A DNA stretch of 64,000 nt from Beroe forskalii (taxonomy: Eukaryota; Ctenophora; Nuda; Beroida; Beroidae). The stretch spans positions 186,001-250,000 of the forward strand of contig WFMF01000129.1 of the NCBI GenBank assembly GCA_011033025.1, given 5' to 3'. Under the pieces are notes generated by a model, which saw only the letters and a program-made list of their open reading frames with translations, had not been told where the DNA came from and did no database searches. This document shows positions 21,851-32,960 of this stretch, one piece after another (position 1 is the stretch's first letter; each line of letters opens with the position of its first letter). The position numbers and the translations under genes were made by a program.

Positions 21851-23131
21851 GCAGCGCAAAGCATGAGAGGATAATCTCATATTCAAACCGAGGACGAAGG
21901 CCGACGTTTAATTGGAAGGTTTGCAATTTTTGGCGAAGTTGCGAGTTAAAAAACCGAATTATGTAACGACAATACATGTTTATATTTCGGAATTTTGTAT
22001 GATTCAAAAATGAGCATGAGAATTATGTGGTGTATGGTTTTTTCTTGTATTTGAGTTGTTGCAATCTAGTGCATTAGGCCGCACACTAATTGCATCCATT
22101 ATCCAACAGAGTGGCCTCATTAGTCATCTCGGTGATTCGATGCGTTCAGTTGATGACGTAAACTGCCTATTTTATGTGCGTATTATAATGAGTCTCAGCC
22201 TCGGTACTCTGTTCATTGAAAAAAATAACTGTTTTAGCGTACATAGCCCCCCCCACCCTACGTTATTGGTATAACTAAGGAGCACTGCATAATCTCAGTT
22301 TTGAAACTTATAAAGGAGTACTTTTCTTCTAAGGTAGGGAGTAACACTTTATGAAAAGTACCACGAAAGTAAAAACGAAAGTACAAACATTACCTGCAAG
22401 TGCAGTGAAATGTCTGTGGCACACGTCAGTTTCCCCAGTAACCCGTGACTCCTTGAACATCTCCAAACAACCTTAGCAACGCCATACTCGACAATGAGGT
22501 TTTCTTTAGTTCCCATGAAGTCGGTCGGAACAGCTGCAGGCAATTCCATAAACCCTTGGAAAGGTCAATAGTTAACATCAAATTTTCACGTTAATTTGAA
22601 TACAGTTAACCTTCTGCAAGTTAACCTGTAAGCTCGCCAATGTTCCTTAAAGGGTTGTCCATCTCGAATGTCGAAACGACCAAGGGGCAATATCCATCCA
22701 TAAAGGACTACCGCAAAGACTCAAAGAGGGGAGCCTGGCCAAGGCCAATGCGGAGTTCCGCATTTATGAAAATTTTGGTCGATTTGACTGGTATTTCACT
22801 AAAAGACTGCAAATTTTGGGTCGAAAATAACGATCTGAAAGATTTTCTAGAAAAAAATGGCCGAAATATAGCGGACGTCCTTTCACCTTTGTGCATGGCT
22901 CCCGATCTTTTTGTATCTTAACCCTTACCCTAAACCTAACAAATCATGACCCTAATCCTTAAAGCGCTAGATGGGAAACGACATAGTCATAGATAATTGA
23001 TTATAGAGACTCTCTTTTATTTAGGGAGACTAGCCGAAATAGCACCACTGTAAAAAGGGCAAAGTGGGAAGAGAGGAGCAGGCACGAGTAACTACCTGCA
23101 AAGAAGTTCTCACTTGAGGACACTGGAGTGC

Positions 23132-23269
23132 ATGAGCCAGATTGGAGTGAATCGAATCGAATGTCCACACAATATGAACGTGCGTGTTGCGCGAAGAACC
23201 CTCAAAATAAAGGAAATTGGAAGACCGTTCAAGAAAATAAACAAGCCTCTGACAGTTACTGAAATTCCG
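23132..23269 (+). CDS. possible first exon, unknown product
   Basis: An open stretch starts at ATG 23132 (MSQIGVNRIECPHN) and runs 46 codons to a good GTGAG donor after ACTGAAATTCCG (phase 0). The encoded segment is basic (VRVARRTLKIKEIGRPFKK) and has no family I recognise. The frame is open upstream for about 25 more codons. I found no downstream exon that can be joined with confidence. It may be a real plus-strand gene start, a pseudogene piece, or chance. Confidence 0.25.
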
Positions 23270-24974
23270 GTGAGATTTAAATCACTATGATATCATCGTT
23301 AGCTACTAACAATTCAGTGTTTTAGCTTTTTACCTGATATCAATGGGAGAAGGAACCAATGGTTTTTCCCATAATCAGACGAAGAGAGGATGCTTAATAA
23401 GATAATATTTTTAACAGTCTAAAACTGTGAAAATTTTCCAATTTGAGGTTCAAGTTCAGAGCAAATATACCAGCCCAAACATTGGAACTTGCCACGATGG
23501 GCAACAAATTCTGATAGCCTACGAGGCTCAACTACCGTAACTTCTCTGAAGATGCAATGATTCAAAGAAATTAGAAATATCTGAATAAATAAATCCATTC
23601 AATGTACAATACAAATCAATTTTCACTCAATATTGCGACTCACTTTAGTATTAACCACTGAAAACTTAGCACGGATTTAATATTTATACAAATAAACGTT
23701 AGGTACAAATTAAAATTATCAATTTGTTATTACATCACTGGCCCTCAATAGCAACTCAGAAAATGACTATGTTTTTTTAGGCCAAATGATTTAGGCCAAA
23801 TTTCTATCATTTGGCTTGTACCGGGTGCACAAAAAAGTGGACAAAAGTTCAATTTAAACTTTATTCATAGAATCTAGCAAGGTGGATTATTATGATAAAG
23901 GATCGTTCACATATTACGTAATAATAATCACCTAGAGGGGTTCCAAATGCTTACGTTACATGTTATTGTACAAATACAACGACTGTAAATTTAACGACAA
24001 GGGGGAGGGGGTAGAAATCGGCCAAAAATTGATTACGCAATAATATGTGAACGATCCCCAACTCCTAAGTATAGGTTTTTAATCTTAGGTAGTTAAATAA
24101 TAGGAGTCGTCGGAGTCTCCTCACAGAAACCAGCGACCTTAGAACTTTAGAAGAAACTATTCAGTGAGTATAAATGAGTTTTGGAGATTACTGTACAGTG
24201 TCAGTATGAGTATAAAAACCTTTATCTGGTAACTGGTTGAAAATGTTTTTCCAAGAGGTCGCTTGAAATGGATTAAAAACGATAGCACCGGTTTAAACTT
24301 TAAAAAGGTCGGATGAATAAAGGCCAATAAGGTACGCGTTCCCGTATTTTTGTCAATATAAAAATTGTTCAAAATATTCCCAAAATTACAAACTTATTGA
24401 TCTGATATTAGTATAATTAAAAACATAGCAATTAAACGTTATTAATCTTACTCCCAATGCGATGAAGCTTGAATATTAAAATTCTAAAATAACTAATAAT
24501 TAAAAAAATTGACCGAATATCAAAATTCCCTCTTACAAAATAATTCTATCAACAGCTGTTAATACTATAAATGAAGTAACGCATATGTGTGCAGACCGCT
24601 CGATTACCGAATGGCTCGAAACAGACGCGCAAAATTGTGTACTTTTGGTGGATTCTATGCAGAAAGCTGACACGCGAACAGTAAATCCGCGCGTCATCTT
24701 CGAGCCCTCTTGTAAGATACGAAAATTCTCCATCAATAAAGCATTAGACCATTATGATTAAATCTTCGTGCACAACATTTTTAATTACCCTGAAATCAAT
24801 AATTACATTTATTATAATTTAGGGCACAGTTTAAATTATTGATGTTTCCTAAAGCCTTTTGATGAGAACGCCCATATTCCAATGAAAGGAATTGAATTGT
24901 TGACCTACGGAAAAATCATGAACAAAAAAGCAAAATGAAGTTTATCCAATCCCACTCATATTACAGTATGAGCT
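23270..24974. other. AT-rich intergenic region
   Basis: No gene is supported. It contains one copy of a ~160-bp MITE (23900-24057), a copy of the dispersed motif ATAAAGGCCAATAAGGTA near 24317, and a single end of the GTAACGC(A/G)TATGTGTGCA repeat near 24578. Confidence 0.6.
23900..24057 (+). mobile_element. ~160-bp MITE, copy 1
   Basis: The terminal inverted repeats read GGATCGTTCACATATTACGT on the left and, at the right, an ATAATATGTGAACGATCC end. Internally there is a G-rich stretch and GGCCAAAAATTGATTACG. An opposite-orientation copy lies at 26642-26803, which fixes the ends. There is no coding capacity. Confidence 0.85.
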
Positions 24975-26099
24975 CTAGTCTTTACCAAAGAACGCATCAA
25001 AAATCTGATTTTCATATTCTTCAAGAGCTTTTAGATTATTCACAGCGAAATCATACAGACACTGGGACGATGGCCTGTTCTCCGGATTTCTATCAACACA
25101 CTTGTTAACCAAATCAGTAAAATCGTGTGGCAGATCCGTGCATTTCATTGCTATTTCCCATTCAACAGGGGTGTTATCTGAGAACGGGTCAACCCCAGTG
25201 ACCCTCTGCCAAATAGAATTTGCTTGTAGGGCTGCTGCAGCACCAGAACGGGAAGTATCCCCGGATTCCGTCAACTCCACGCTCTCATCGTAAATTGGAT
25301 GAGTGCCAGAAAAGAAGTAGATAAAAGTGATCCCTAGTGACCAGGAGTCACACTTTCCGTCTTGTTTCCGGCTCCCGTCATCTAAGGAAAAACATTCCGG
25401 AGGTGAATATTTGTTGGTGCCTGGGGTCATGGAATCACTCAACATTTCGTCCCTACTGATGTCCTTGGTGGAGCCGAAGTCGATGATAGCTAGGCGTCGT
25501 TTGCGCCGGTCTATCATGATGTTGGTAGGTTTGATGTCCCGATGCATGTATTCCTTCTCCAGGGGATTTAGTCCGTGAACGTATCGTAACCCGTTAGCGA
25601 TATCCCGTAACATGAGGAAGCCGAGAGTTCCTAGAGCGGCATCAGGCAAGTTAGAGTAAAGCTCTAAGTTTATTGAGCCATCCTTGTAGAAGTCCTCAGC
25701 TTTCATAACCCTGGAGAGATCAACATCCATAAGCTCTAAGATGAGCAATGGGCTGCTTCCTGATTGGATGAAACCGAGGAATTTCACAATGTTGGGGCAA
25801 TTCCAATTAGAGGAGTCCCTGAGGAATTTCATTTCTCTTTTGAAAGCCTTGCCTGGTTTGCCACCAGGTCCCATATCAATTTTGTGGACCATTTTGATGG
25901 CTACATTAGTATCCGAATCTTTGTGTCTAGATTTATAGACTGATCCGAAGCCCCCACTTCCTATGCTGAATTCAGAACTGAAGGGATCAAAATCAGAGGG
26001 AATAACTTTTATCAGCGCGCCAGAAACAGGATTCAGGAACTCGCTCTTTACCGCATCCGCGTCATAAATAGCAGCGCTAAGTTTGCGATGCATCCTCAA
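24975..26099 (-). CDS. serine/threonine protein kinase, single exon
   Basis: This intact 374-residue ORF contains a full kinase domain, about residues 40-355. Visible motifs are the glycine loop IGSGGFGSVY (46-55), VAIK with Lys69, a probable alpha-C Glu89 (KREMKFL), the catalytic loop HRDIKPTN (186-193, Asp188), DFG (207-209), the activation-segment end PGTNKYSPPE (226-235), DSWSLG (251-256) and a terminal Arg342 (RNPENRP). All catalytic residues are present, so it is probably active. It would phosphorylate Ser/Thr on unknown targets, and I cannot place it in a kinase family. There is no signal peptide, membrane segment or extra domain. Being intronless among split genes, it could be a retrocopy or belong to an intronless lineage-specific family. 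Confidence 0.9.
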   Translation of the reverse strand: MRMHRKLSAAIYDADAVKSEFLNPVSGALIKVIPSDFDPFSSEFSIGSGGFGSVYKSRHKDSDTNVAIKMVHKIDMGPGGKPGKAFKREMKFLRDSSNWNCPNIVKFLGFIQSGSSPLLILELMDVDLSRVMKAEDFYKDGSINLELYSNLPDAALGTLGFLMLRDIANGLRYVHGLNPLEKEYMHRDIKPTNIMIDRRKRRLAIIDFGSTKDISRDEMLSDSMTPGTNKYSPPECFSLDDGSRKQDGKCDSWSLGITFIYFFSGTHPIYDESVELTESGDTSRSGAAAALQANSIWQRVTGVDPFSDNTPVEWEIAMKCTDLPHDFTDLVNKCVDRNPENRPSSQCLYDFAVNNLKALEEYENQIFDAFFGKD

Positions 26100-28038
26100 A
26101 AGAGAATGGTTGAAAACGATGACAATAACGTTGTTGATGGCAAAATTTTAGAGATGATTAGTTTTCAGATGAAATTAAATCAAATAAATGTTATTTTGCT
26201 GCTCTATTTGTCGTCAGAATCTAGATGCTTAGATAATAGATGTAGCCCGGAAATAAACGTGAAACACAGACTTCATTAAAAACTTCGTCTTCAAAACTCT
26301 TAAATTCTTAATATATTTTGTAAAGCTTCTTGATTCGCTTAGACTTTACATTAGTTTGGTGGTAAAGGAAAGGAGGAAATAGACTATGGCACTAGATATA
26401 ATGATCAAATAACAATATTGTCATATTCAATAATTAATAATCATACGATGCTGCACCATATTATAATCGAATGATATTTTTAAATCAAATTCATTCACAA
26501 CAATTTTTATGTATATTAACACTACAATTACAAAATAAAATAACTATCAATTCACATGGTTACATGTTACACTGTTGGTCCAGTTTTATAGTTAAATAAC
26601 TTTTCAAATTACACATCTACTATACATAATGCCTGCTATTAGGGATCGTTCACATATTACGTAATCAATTTTTGGCCGATTTTAACCCACTCCCCCTCGT
26701 TGTCAAGTTTACATAAGTTGTATATTTTGTTACAATAATAATATATAACGTAATTCGGAAACCCCCCTCCCCTTAGGTGATGAAGTAATATTTGAACGAT
26801 CCCATACAGTAATATATACTAAGTATATACTAAGTATGTTTAATAAATAATTTCACTGCCCTATTTCTGGCGAACTGTTTGAGATAGGAGAATATTTGAG
26901 TGCACTACGTGCATCTACGAAAAAAAGGTAGGCCTTATCAAATTACCAGTAAACGGCGTCACAGTTACTTGTTTTGATTCTAGAAAAGTTGGTAAATTAA
27001 TAATCAAGTCCGCCGCTGTTTGTCGTTTTTAAAGAGCTAAATGTGCACTGTGGGACTAACTGTGATCGAACTGAGTCCCGAGACCTGTTTTGAAATTGTG
27101 TGACAAGTTTCTGTTCACCAGACTTCAAGAAAATTGCTGAATCAGGCTGAATGCAAAAATTAAGGAATTGGAAACTGACGTACGGCGTTTTCTAAGGCAA
27201 CTTCAAAACTTTTCTTTTTACGGGAGTTCTAGAGAAGTTCAAAATCATAGCAGAATGGTTGTTCGACAGTCTTGTGTCTATATTACATCATATCTTGGTG
27301 TATTTCATTATATGTATTGAAGCTCATCTCTTGAATTCATTGAAGTGTGAAATTATTTATGAAACAGACCAAGTATATAATGAAAAATTTAATTAATCGT
27401 TCTGGATCTTAGTACTAATAGACAGTATTTGACTTCTTTCCGAAGAAGCAAGAAGCAAGTACTATTATCATATTTACATATTTATATTATCAATGTGGTG
27501 TTTCAGTTTTTAACAAAGCATCAAAATTATTTTTCATCGAGTTGCAAAAAATTTATAATAAATCAGAAAGATAGCGAGAAAAATTTTCAGCCACCCAGAG
27601 GGGCGTGGGAAGCCATGCCCTTTTGAAGTATTTAGCGCAAAAAATAAACTTTCGATTTTGTTGTCAAATTCCTTTGCTATCGAGTCGTTTATGATGAATG
27701 AAAATTCTGAGATTTTTTTCCGTAATATTGGTCACTTTTATGGGCAAAAATTTAAATCTGAAATGTTCTTTAAATCCCCATTCGCACAATCATCATTCAA
27801 AAGTGATTCTAACTGCTCACTCGCACGGTCAAAGCACGGTCATTGTCAAATGAACCTGCGGCTTAAGCTAATGCGCCTTCCATCATTTACCGTCCGTAGG
27901 ACGGGTATACACCTAATATTATATAAATACATTAATTTCACACAGAACATGCCAATATAGATAATACTTTCTATCCTGATTTATACACTAAAACTTATAG
28001 GCGTCCTCCAAAGTTTAACAAATAAAGAGCGGTCATGT
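26100..28038. other. AT-rich intergenic region
   Basis: Apart from the second MITE copy (26642-26803), I see no gene. ORFs at 27429-27626 and 27658-27960 are AT-rich and have no recognisable domains. The region lies between the kinase start and the 3' end of the TBCCD1-like gene. Confidence 0.6.
26642..26803 (-). mobile_element. ~160-bp MITE, copy 2
   Basis: This copy is inverted relative to 23900-24057. It starts GGGATCGTTCACATATTACG, has the GGCCGATTTTAACCC and CCCCTCCCC segments in complementary order, and ends in a TTGAACGATCCC terminus. The two copies differ by scattered substitutions, so neither is very recent. Confidence 0.83.
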
Positions 28039-31000
28039 CTAAAGTTTGTCTCTCAAACGAATAAGACCATCAAGCTCCTTCTGGTGCCCGGAAGTCTCCA
28101 ACCAGTCATGGAACCTGCCTTGGAGCGTGGCTGCTAGTTGGGAGGTCTGAGCCTCTGACAGGTCGCATTTCTGTACCTTGTCGTACCAGGCAGTCACCCG
28201 GTCCCGGGACTTGAGGGTCTGTTTCTCGTAGTCCGGGGGCAGCTGGCTCACCAGGCCCGTGGTGGTGCCCTCAGTGCTGAACGGGATGGAAAAGAGGTGG
28301 AACTGTTCTGGGGGCAGTCTCTGGTACACTTTACCCGTGTCACCTGAACAGGGTGAATGTAAAAGGGGGCAGTCTCTGGTACACTTTACCCGTGTCACCT
28401 GAACAGGGTGAATGTAAAAGGGGGCAGTCTCTGGTAGACTTTACCCGTGTCACCTGAACAGGGTGAATGTAAAAGGGGGCAGTCTCTGGTACACTTTACC
28501 CGTGTCACCTGAACAGGGTGAATGTAAAAGGGGGCAGTCTCTGGTACACTTTACCCGTGTCACCTGAACAGGGTGATGTAAAAGGGGGCAGTCTCTGGTA
28601 CACTTTACCCGTGTCACCTGAACAGGGTGAATGTAAAAGGGGGCAGTCTCTGGTACACTTTACCCGTGTCACCTGAAGGGGGTGAATGTGTGTAAAAGGG
28701 CAGTCTCTGGTACACTTTACCCGTGTCACCTGAACAGGGTGAATGTAAAAGGGGCAGTCTCTGGTACACTTTACCCGTGTCACCTGAACAGGGTGAATGT
28801 AAAAGGGGCAGTCTCTGGTACACTTTACCCGTGTCACCTGAACAGGGTGAATGTAAAGGGGCAGTCTCTGGTACACTTTACCCGTGTCACCTGAACAGGG
28901 TGAATGTAAAGGGGCAGTCTCTGGTACACTTTACCCGTGTCACCTGAACAGGGTGAATGTAAGTCTCGGGGGCAGTCTGAACAGGGTGAATGTGGCACAC
29001 TTTACCCGTGTCACCTGAACAGGGTGAATGTAAAAGGGGGCAGTCTCTGGTACACTTTACCCGTGTCACCTGAACAGGGTGAATGTAAAAGGGGGCAGTC
29101 TCTGGTACACTTTACCCGTGTCACCTGAACAGGGTGATGTAAAAGGGGGCAGTCTCTGGTACACTTTACCCGTGTCACCTGAACAGGGTGAATGTAAAAG
29201 GGGGCAGTCTCTGGTACACTTCACCCGTGTCACCTGAACAGGGTGAATGTAAAAGGGGGCAGTCTCTGGTACACTTTACCCGTGTCACCTGAACAGGGTG
29301 AATGTAAAAGGGGGCAGTCTCTGGTACACTTTACCCGTGTCACCTGAACAGGGTGATGTAAAAGGGGGCAGTCTCTGGTACACTTTACCCGTGTCACCTG
29401 AACAGGGTGAATGTAAAAGGGGGCAGTCTCTGGTACACTTCACCCGTGTCACCTGAACAGGGTGAATGTAAAAGGGGCAGTCTCTGGTACACTTTACCCG
29501 TGTCACCTGAACAGGGTGACTGTAAAGGGGCAGTCTCTGGTACACTTTACCCGTGTCACCTGAACAGGGTGAATGTAAAAGGGGCAGTCTCTGGTAGACT
29601 TTACCCGTGTCACCTGAACAGGTTGAATGTAAAAGGGGCAGTCTCTGGTACACTTTACCCGTGTCGCCTGAACAGGGTGAATGTAAAGGGGGCAGTCTCT
29701 GGTACACTTTACCCGTGTCACCTGAACAGGGTGAATGTAAAAGGGGCAGTCTCTGGTACACTTTACCCGTGTCACCTGAACAGGGTGACTGTAAAAGGGG
29801 CAGTCTCTGGTACACTTTACCCGTGTCACCTGAACAGGGTGAATGTAAAAGGGGGCAGTCTCTGGTACACTTCACCCGTGTCACCTGAACAGGGTGAATG
29901 TAAAAGGGGGCAGTCTCTGGTACACTTCACCCGTGTCACCTGAACAGGGTGAATGTAAAAGGGGCAGTCTCTGGTACACTTTACCCGTGTCACCTGAACA
30001 GGGTGAATGTAAAAGGGGCAGTCTCTGGTACACTTCACCCGTGTCACCTGAACAGGGTGAATGTAAAAGGGGCAGTCTCTGGTACACTTTACCCGTGTCA
30101 CCTGAACAGGGTGAATGTAAAGGGGCAGTCTCTGGTACACTTTACCCGTGTCACCTGAACAGGGTGACTGTAAAAGGGGGCAGTCTCTGGTACACTTTAC
30201 CCGTGTCACCTGAACAGGGTGAATGTAAAAGGGGGCAGTCTCTGGTAGACTTTACCCGTGTCACCTGAACAGGTTGAATGTAAAAGGGGGCAGTCTCTGG
30301 TACACTTTACCCGTGTCGCCTGAACAGGGTGAATGTAAAAGGGGGCAGTCTCTGGTAGACTTTATCCGTGTCACCTGAACAGGGTGAAGTAATGTTCCAT
30401 GTTCCCCGGCCTTTTTTTAATGTTTACTTTACCGTACCCCTCAACCCTCATGTAGTAATTTAGCCCTAGTCTTGCTTGCAAAGTTACAATGTAAAGTGTA
30501 TACTTTACTGTACCCCCACCCCTAACTCCCTAATTAGGCTTAACCTCTGGTCCTCTTCCCTGTTCCCCACCCCTACTTACCATCCAGACACATGGGCGAG
30601 GAAGGCTTATCCCAGAGGTTCTTAGCCACAGAGAAGTTGGAGTGTGAGAGATGGCCGGCTAGTCCGCGGTAGAAGGTGTTGTAGGGGGCGAGGGTAATAT
30701 CGTTACAACCCGCTAAAAGGAGGGGCTGCGTGGGGGTCACTAGGTACAGCTTGCAGCTGTGACAATTCCTGCGAATGAGTTAAATAAGCGAGTGTGACTG
30801 TACTAACAAGAAATAGTTGTTGCCGTAAATCCAAATCTTCACAAATCATGACTAGACACAGAGTAACTGTTGTCATAGCTACAACAAATGAATCATGGCT
30901 AGACACGGAGTAACTGTTGTCATAGCTACAACTAATGAATCATGACCCTCACTGGACTGACCTGAGGACGATCCTGCGCGCGATGGAGATGATCCTCATG

Positions 31001-31691
31001 TTAACGCATCCGGTGAGGTACAGCGTCCCTGCGATGGGTCCTGTCGCCACGGTGGAGCGCGCGCACTGCTTGACGGACGTGTCGCGCATGGAGGAGAGCA
31101 AGTAGATGGACGCGTCGTTGCAGTGGGTCACGTGCACACGGTGGTTGAGCAGGGTCTCCGAGCCCAGGACGGTTATCTGCCGGGAGACGTACTGCATCGC
31201 CACCAGGCGGTGCTCAGCCGGGGTCTCGTGGTCGTTGGTGGTGATGCGGCACCGGGTCATGGTGCTGGGGGAGCTGCCGCCGTTCCTGGGGAGGGATAAG
31301 CTGTAGATGTGTAGATAGATAGGTATATTATAGGGTATATTATATAGGGTATATTATAGGGTGGGGATATCATGATAACAGCTGTAGATAGAGCTCAGAA
31401 GTTCAAAAAACGATCACAATTCTCATTTTCCAATTTGATAAAAGCAGAAGTTAAGTAAAAGACCGTGGATCTTATAAGAGGTGAAGGAGGTGGAAATTTG
31501 ATAAACCACGATTTTGTTACAATTCACTGGACTAACTCTAAGCTGTGATCTGAAGGTCTTCTGTTTCTCCTGTTTGGTTTCTGGTACACCGTCTTACCAT
31601 GCATTAAACATCGCTTGCTAGTGAAAGGGTTAGCATGCATGTGGTCCAGCAACCAGGTCCGCACTTGCTGCGTGTTGAACGACTGTGTTAA
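28039..31691 (-). CDS. TBCC domain-containing protein 1 (TBCCD1)-like, 3' part (4 exons)
   Basis: Minus-strand exons are 31528-31691, 30962-31285, 30581-30768 and 28039-28343 (TAG). The last three junctions have matched phases (2, 2, 1) and GT-AG borders, giving about 326 residues. Exon 2 carries the cofactor-C-like beta-helix: RVHVTHCNDASIYLLSSMRD, then VKQCARSTVATGPIAGTLYL. Exon 3 continues with KLYLVTPTQPLLLAGCNDI and APYNTFYRGL. The last exon has DGDTGKVYQRLPPEQFHLFS and a helical C-terminus. This order fits TBCCD1, a relative of tubulin cofactor C needed in other eukaryotes for centrosome/Golgi or basal-body positioning. The N-terminal exons are not found here and probably lie further upstream. 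The 2.2-kb final intron is almost wholly a minisatellite derived from the exon-4 acceptor. Confidence 0.82.
28310..30390 (-). repeat. 54/55-bp minisatellite derived from a splice acceptor, about 38 copies
   Basis: On the minus strand each unit reads CACCCTGTTCAG|GTGACACGGGTAAAG, followed by a segment ending AGACTGCCCCC and a TTTTACATT linker. The copy nearest exon 4 contributes that exon's first 34 bases and its acceptor at 28344-28345, so the unit equals 34 bp of exon plus 21 bp of intron end. Units of 54 bp keep frame and give minus-strand ORFs up to 199 residues of an 18-residue repeat (GDTGKVYQRLP...). Units of 55 bp shift frame, and the ones next to the exon are mostly 55 bp. Confidence 0.95.
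30843..30937 (-). repeat. 47-bp tandem duplication in a TBCCD1-like intron
   Basis: Two copies of about 47 bp (each AATCATG(A/G)CTAGACAC through GCTACAAC(A/T)AATG) are followed by a 9-bp partial third copy. They fill much of the short intron between exons 30962-31285 and 30581-30768. No splice site is included in the full copies. Confidence 0.8.
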
Positions 31692-32229
31692 CTGAAATAA
31701 TAAATTCATAAATTCCCAATCGATCTGACATAAATGAAATGCCGATATACTGAGTTAAATTCTCATCAAACTGAGGCAGAAACCTTTCGTTTTACACATC
31801 ATCACTCATCAGTCAGTGCATATAATGAGAATAAGCTAGGTTAGGAAAACAGCAAAGCAAATGTGAACTGAAATGGTGTCAAATTGTAATCTTGTCTTTA
31901 CTATTCACTCCAATTTTCATTGATTGTCGTGCTAGGTCATTAGAATAGGAAGATTTGAAAAATAAACTGTTCTTTTTTAGTTCATCGTTGAACTGTCTTT
32001 TTTGCCCCCTATCGTTCTACTTGGAATTTTTGAACTGAAACCCTCATTCTCTCCTCTTTAACAAAAAATGTGCCCTTGTTTATCTCGGGAAAAACCCCAC
32101 AGTCATCTTTTATTTCCCCCTCTCCCCTCCCCAAAGGTAGTTTTTTCAAATAAAAAACTCTTTCGTTTTTTTCCCAAAATTCCCCGGGAATTTAATTCCT
32201 GTTTATTATTTTCTCAAAAATCGCATTCC

Positions 32230-32505
32230 GCAGCATCTACCTCGCCTACCAACGTGAACGTAGCGTTCTACCAGCCCCAGAAGATGTACCAAAGGAGCGC
32301 ACAGGTCGACACCTCGTCTTACAGTCCCCAGCCCCCTGCCCCTCCTCCTGTTGACGAGGGTCCGCTTTACGCCAGTATTCCCGCCCAGTACAACAACGGA
32401 CCGCCCCTCAGTCCGCCGCCTCGTAACTCTCCTCCTCCCCCGCCACTCCCCCGCAGACAAGCTCCGGATAGGATCCAGAACAGTCGCCACCACACTGTCG
32501 TGTAA
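32230..32505 (+). CDS. terminal exon of an unidentified proline-rich protein
   Basis: A pyrimidine-rich acceptor ending CATTCCGCAG precedes an exon that opens in frame (STSPTNVNVAFYQPQKMYQ) and ends at TAA 32505. It is rich in Pro, Ser and Tyr, with an LYASIP tyrosine motif, a PPPPPLPRR segment that resembles an SH3 ligand, and the C-terminus HHTVV, which fits a class I PDZ ligand (T-V-V). Such tails are typical of cytoplasmic ends of membrane proteins or adaptors. Upstream exons were not identified; the AT-rich frame back to 32068 looks like intron. The exon faces the minus-strand TBCCD1-like gene. Product unknown. Confidence 0.45.
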   Translation, partial: AASTSPTNVNVAFYQPQKMYQRSAQVDTSSYSPQPPAPPPVDEGPLYASIPAQYNNGPPLSPPPRNSPPPPPLPRRQAPDRIQNSRHHTVV

Positions 32506-32519
32506 CACTGACTCTGCAC

Positions 32520-32960
32520 GTTCTGTCACATGTGACATGGTGACACCATTTGACACCATGCTGTCACATGTGACACCATGTTGTCAAATGAGCCACCATG
32601 CTGTCACAGGTGACACCATGTTGTCAAATGAGACACCATGCTGTCACAGGTGACACCATGTTGTCAAATGAGACACCATGCTGTCACAGGTGACACCATG
32701 TTGTCAAATGAGCCACCATGCATGTTGTCAGTGACCATGAATCAAATGACACATGCTATATGACACCATGTTGTCAAATGAGACACCATGCTGTCACAAG
32801 TGACACCATGTTGTCACAATATGAATATGTGACACCATATTGTCACCGGGCACCATGTTGTCACAGGTGACACCATGTTGTCACAGGTGACAGCATGTTG
32901 TCACAGGTGACACCATGTTGTCATAGGTGACACCTTTGACTCAATTATATATGTTGTCAC
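32520..32960 (+). repeat. 20-bp minisatellite of TGACA/TGTCA motifs
   Basis: Immediately after the stop at 32505, a ~20-bp unit repeats about 20 times, often as a 40-bp dimer. Its core is GTGACACCATGTTGTCAC, which is itself nearly palindromic. If the upstream exon is transcribed, the array falls in its 3' UTR or just downstream. TGACA is the core of TALE homeodomain sites, but that is only a resemblance. Confidence 0.88.

Larger units (their letters stand above)
20559..23131. other. intergenic region after the VWD-type gene
   Basis: No gene is recognised here. It holds a fold-back element (about 20930-21093), a short run of ~37-bp repeats (21716-21850) and AT-rich unique sequence. The ORF at 22640-22921 has no recognisable domain and overlaps an opposite-strand ORF. 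Confidence 0.6.

Noticed and set aside
22640..22921. 93-codon plus-strand ORF as a gene
   Set aside because: No domain or splice context is visible, and a 62-codon ORF lies opposite it. Support is too weak.
29285..29943. Long ORFs on both strands in the 55-bp array
   Set aside because: They exist because adjacent 54-bp units keep frame. The only real coding part is the exon ending at 28343.
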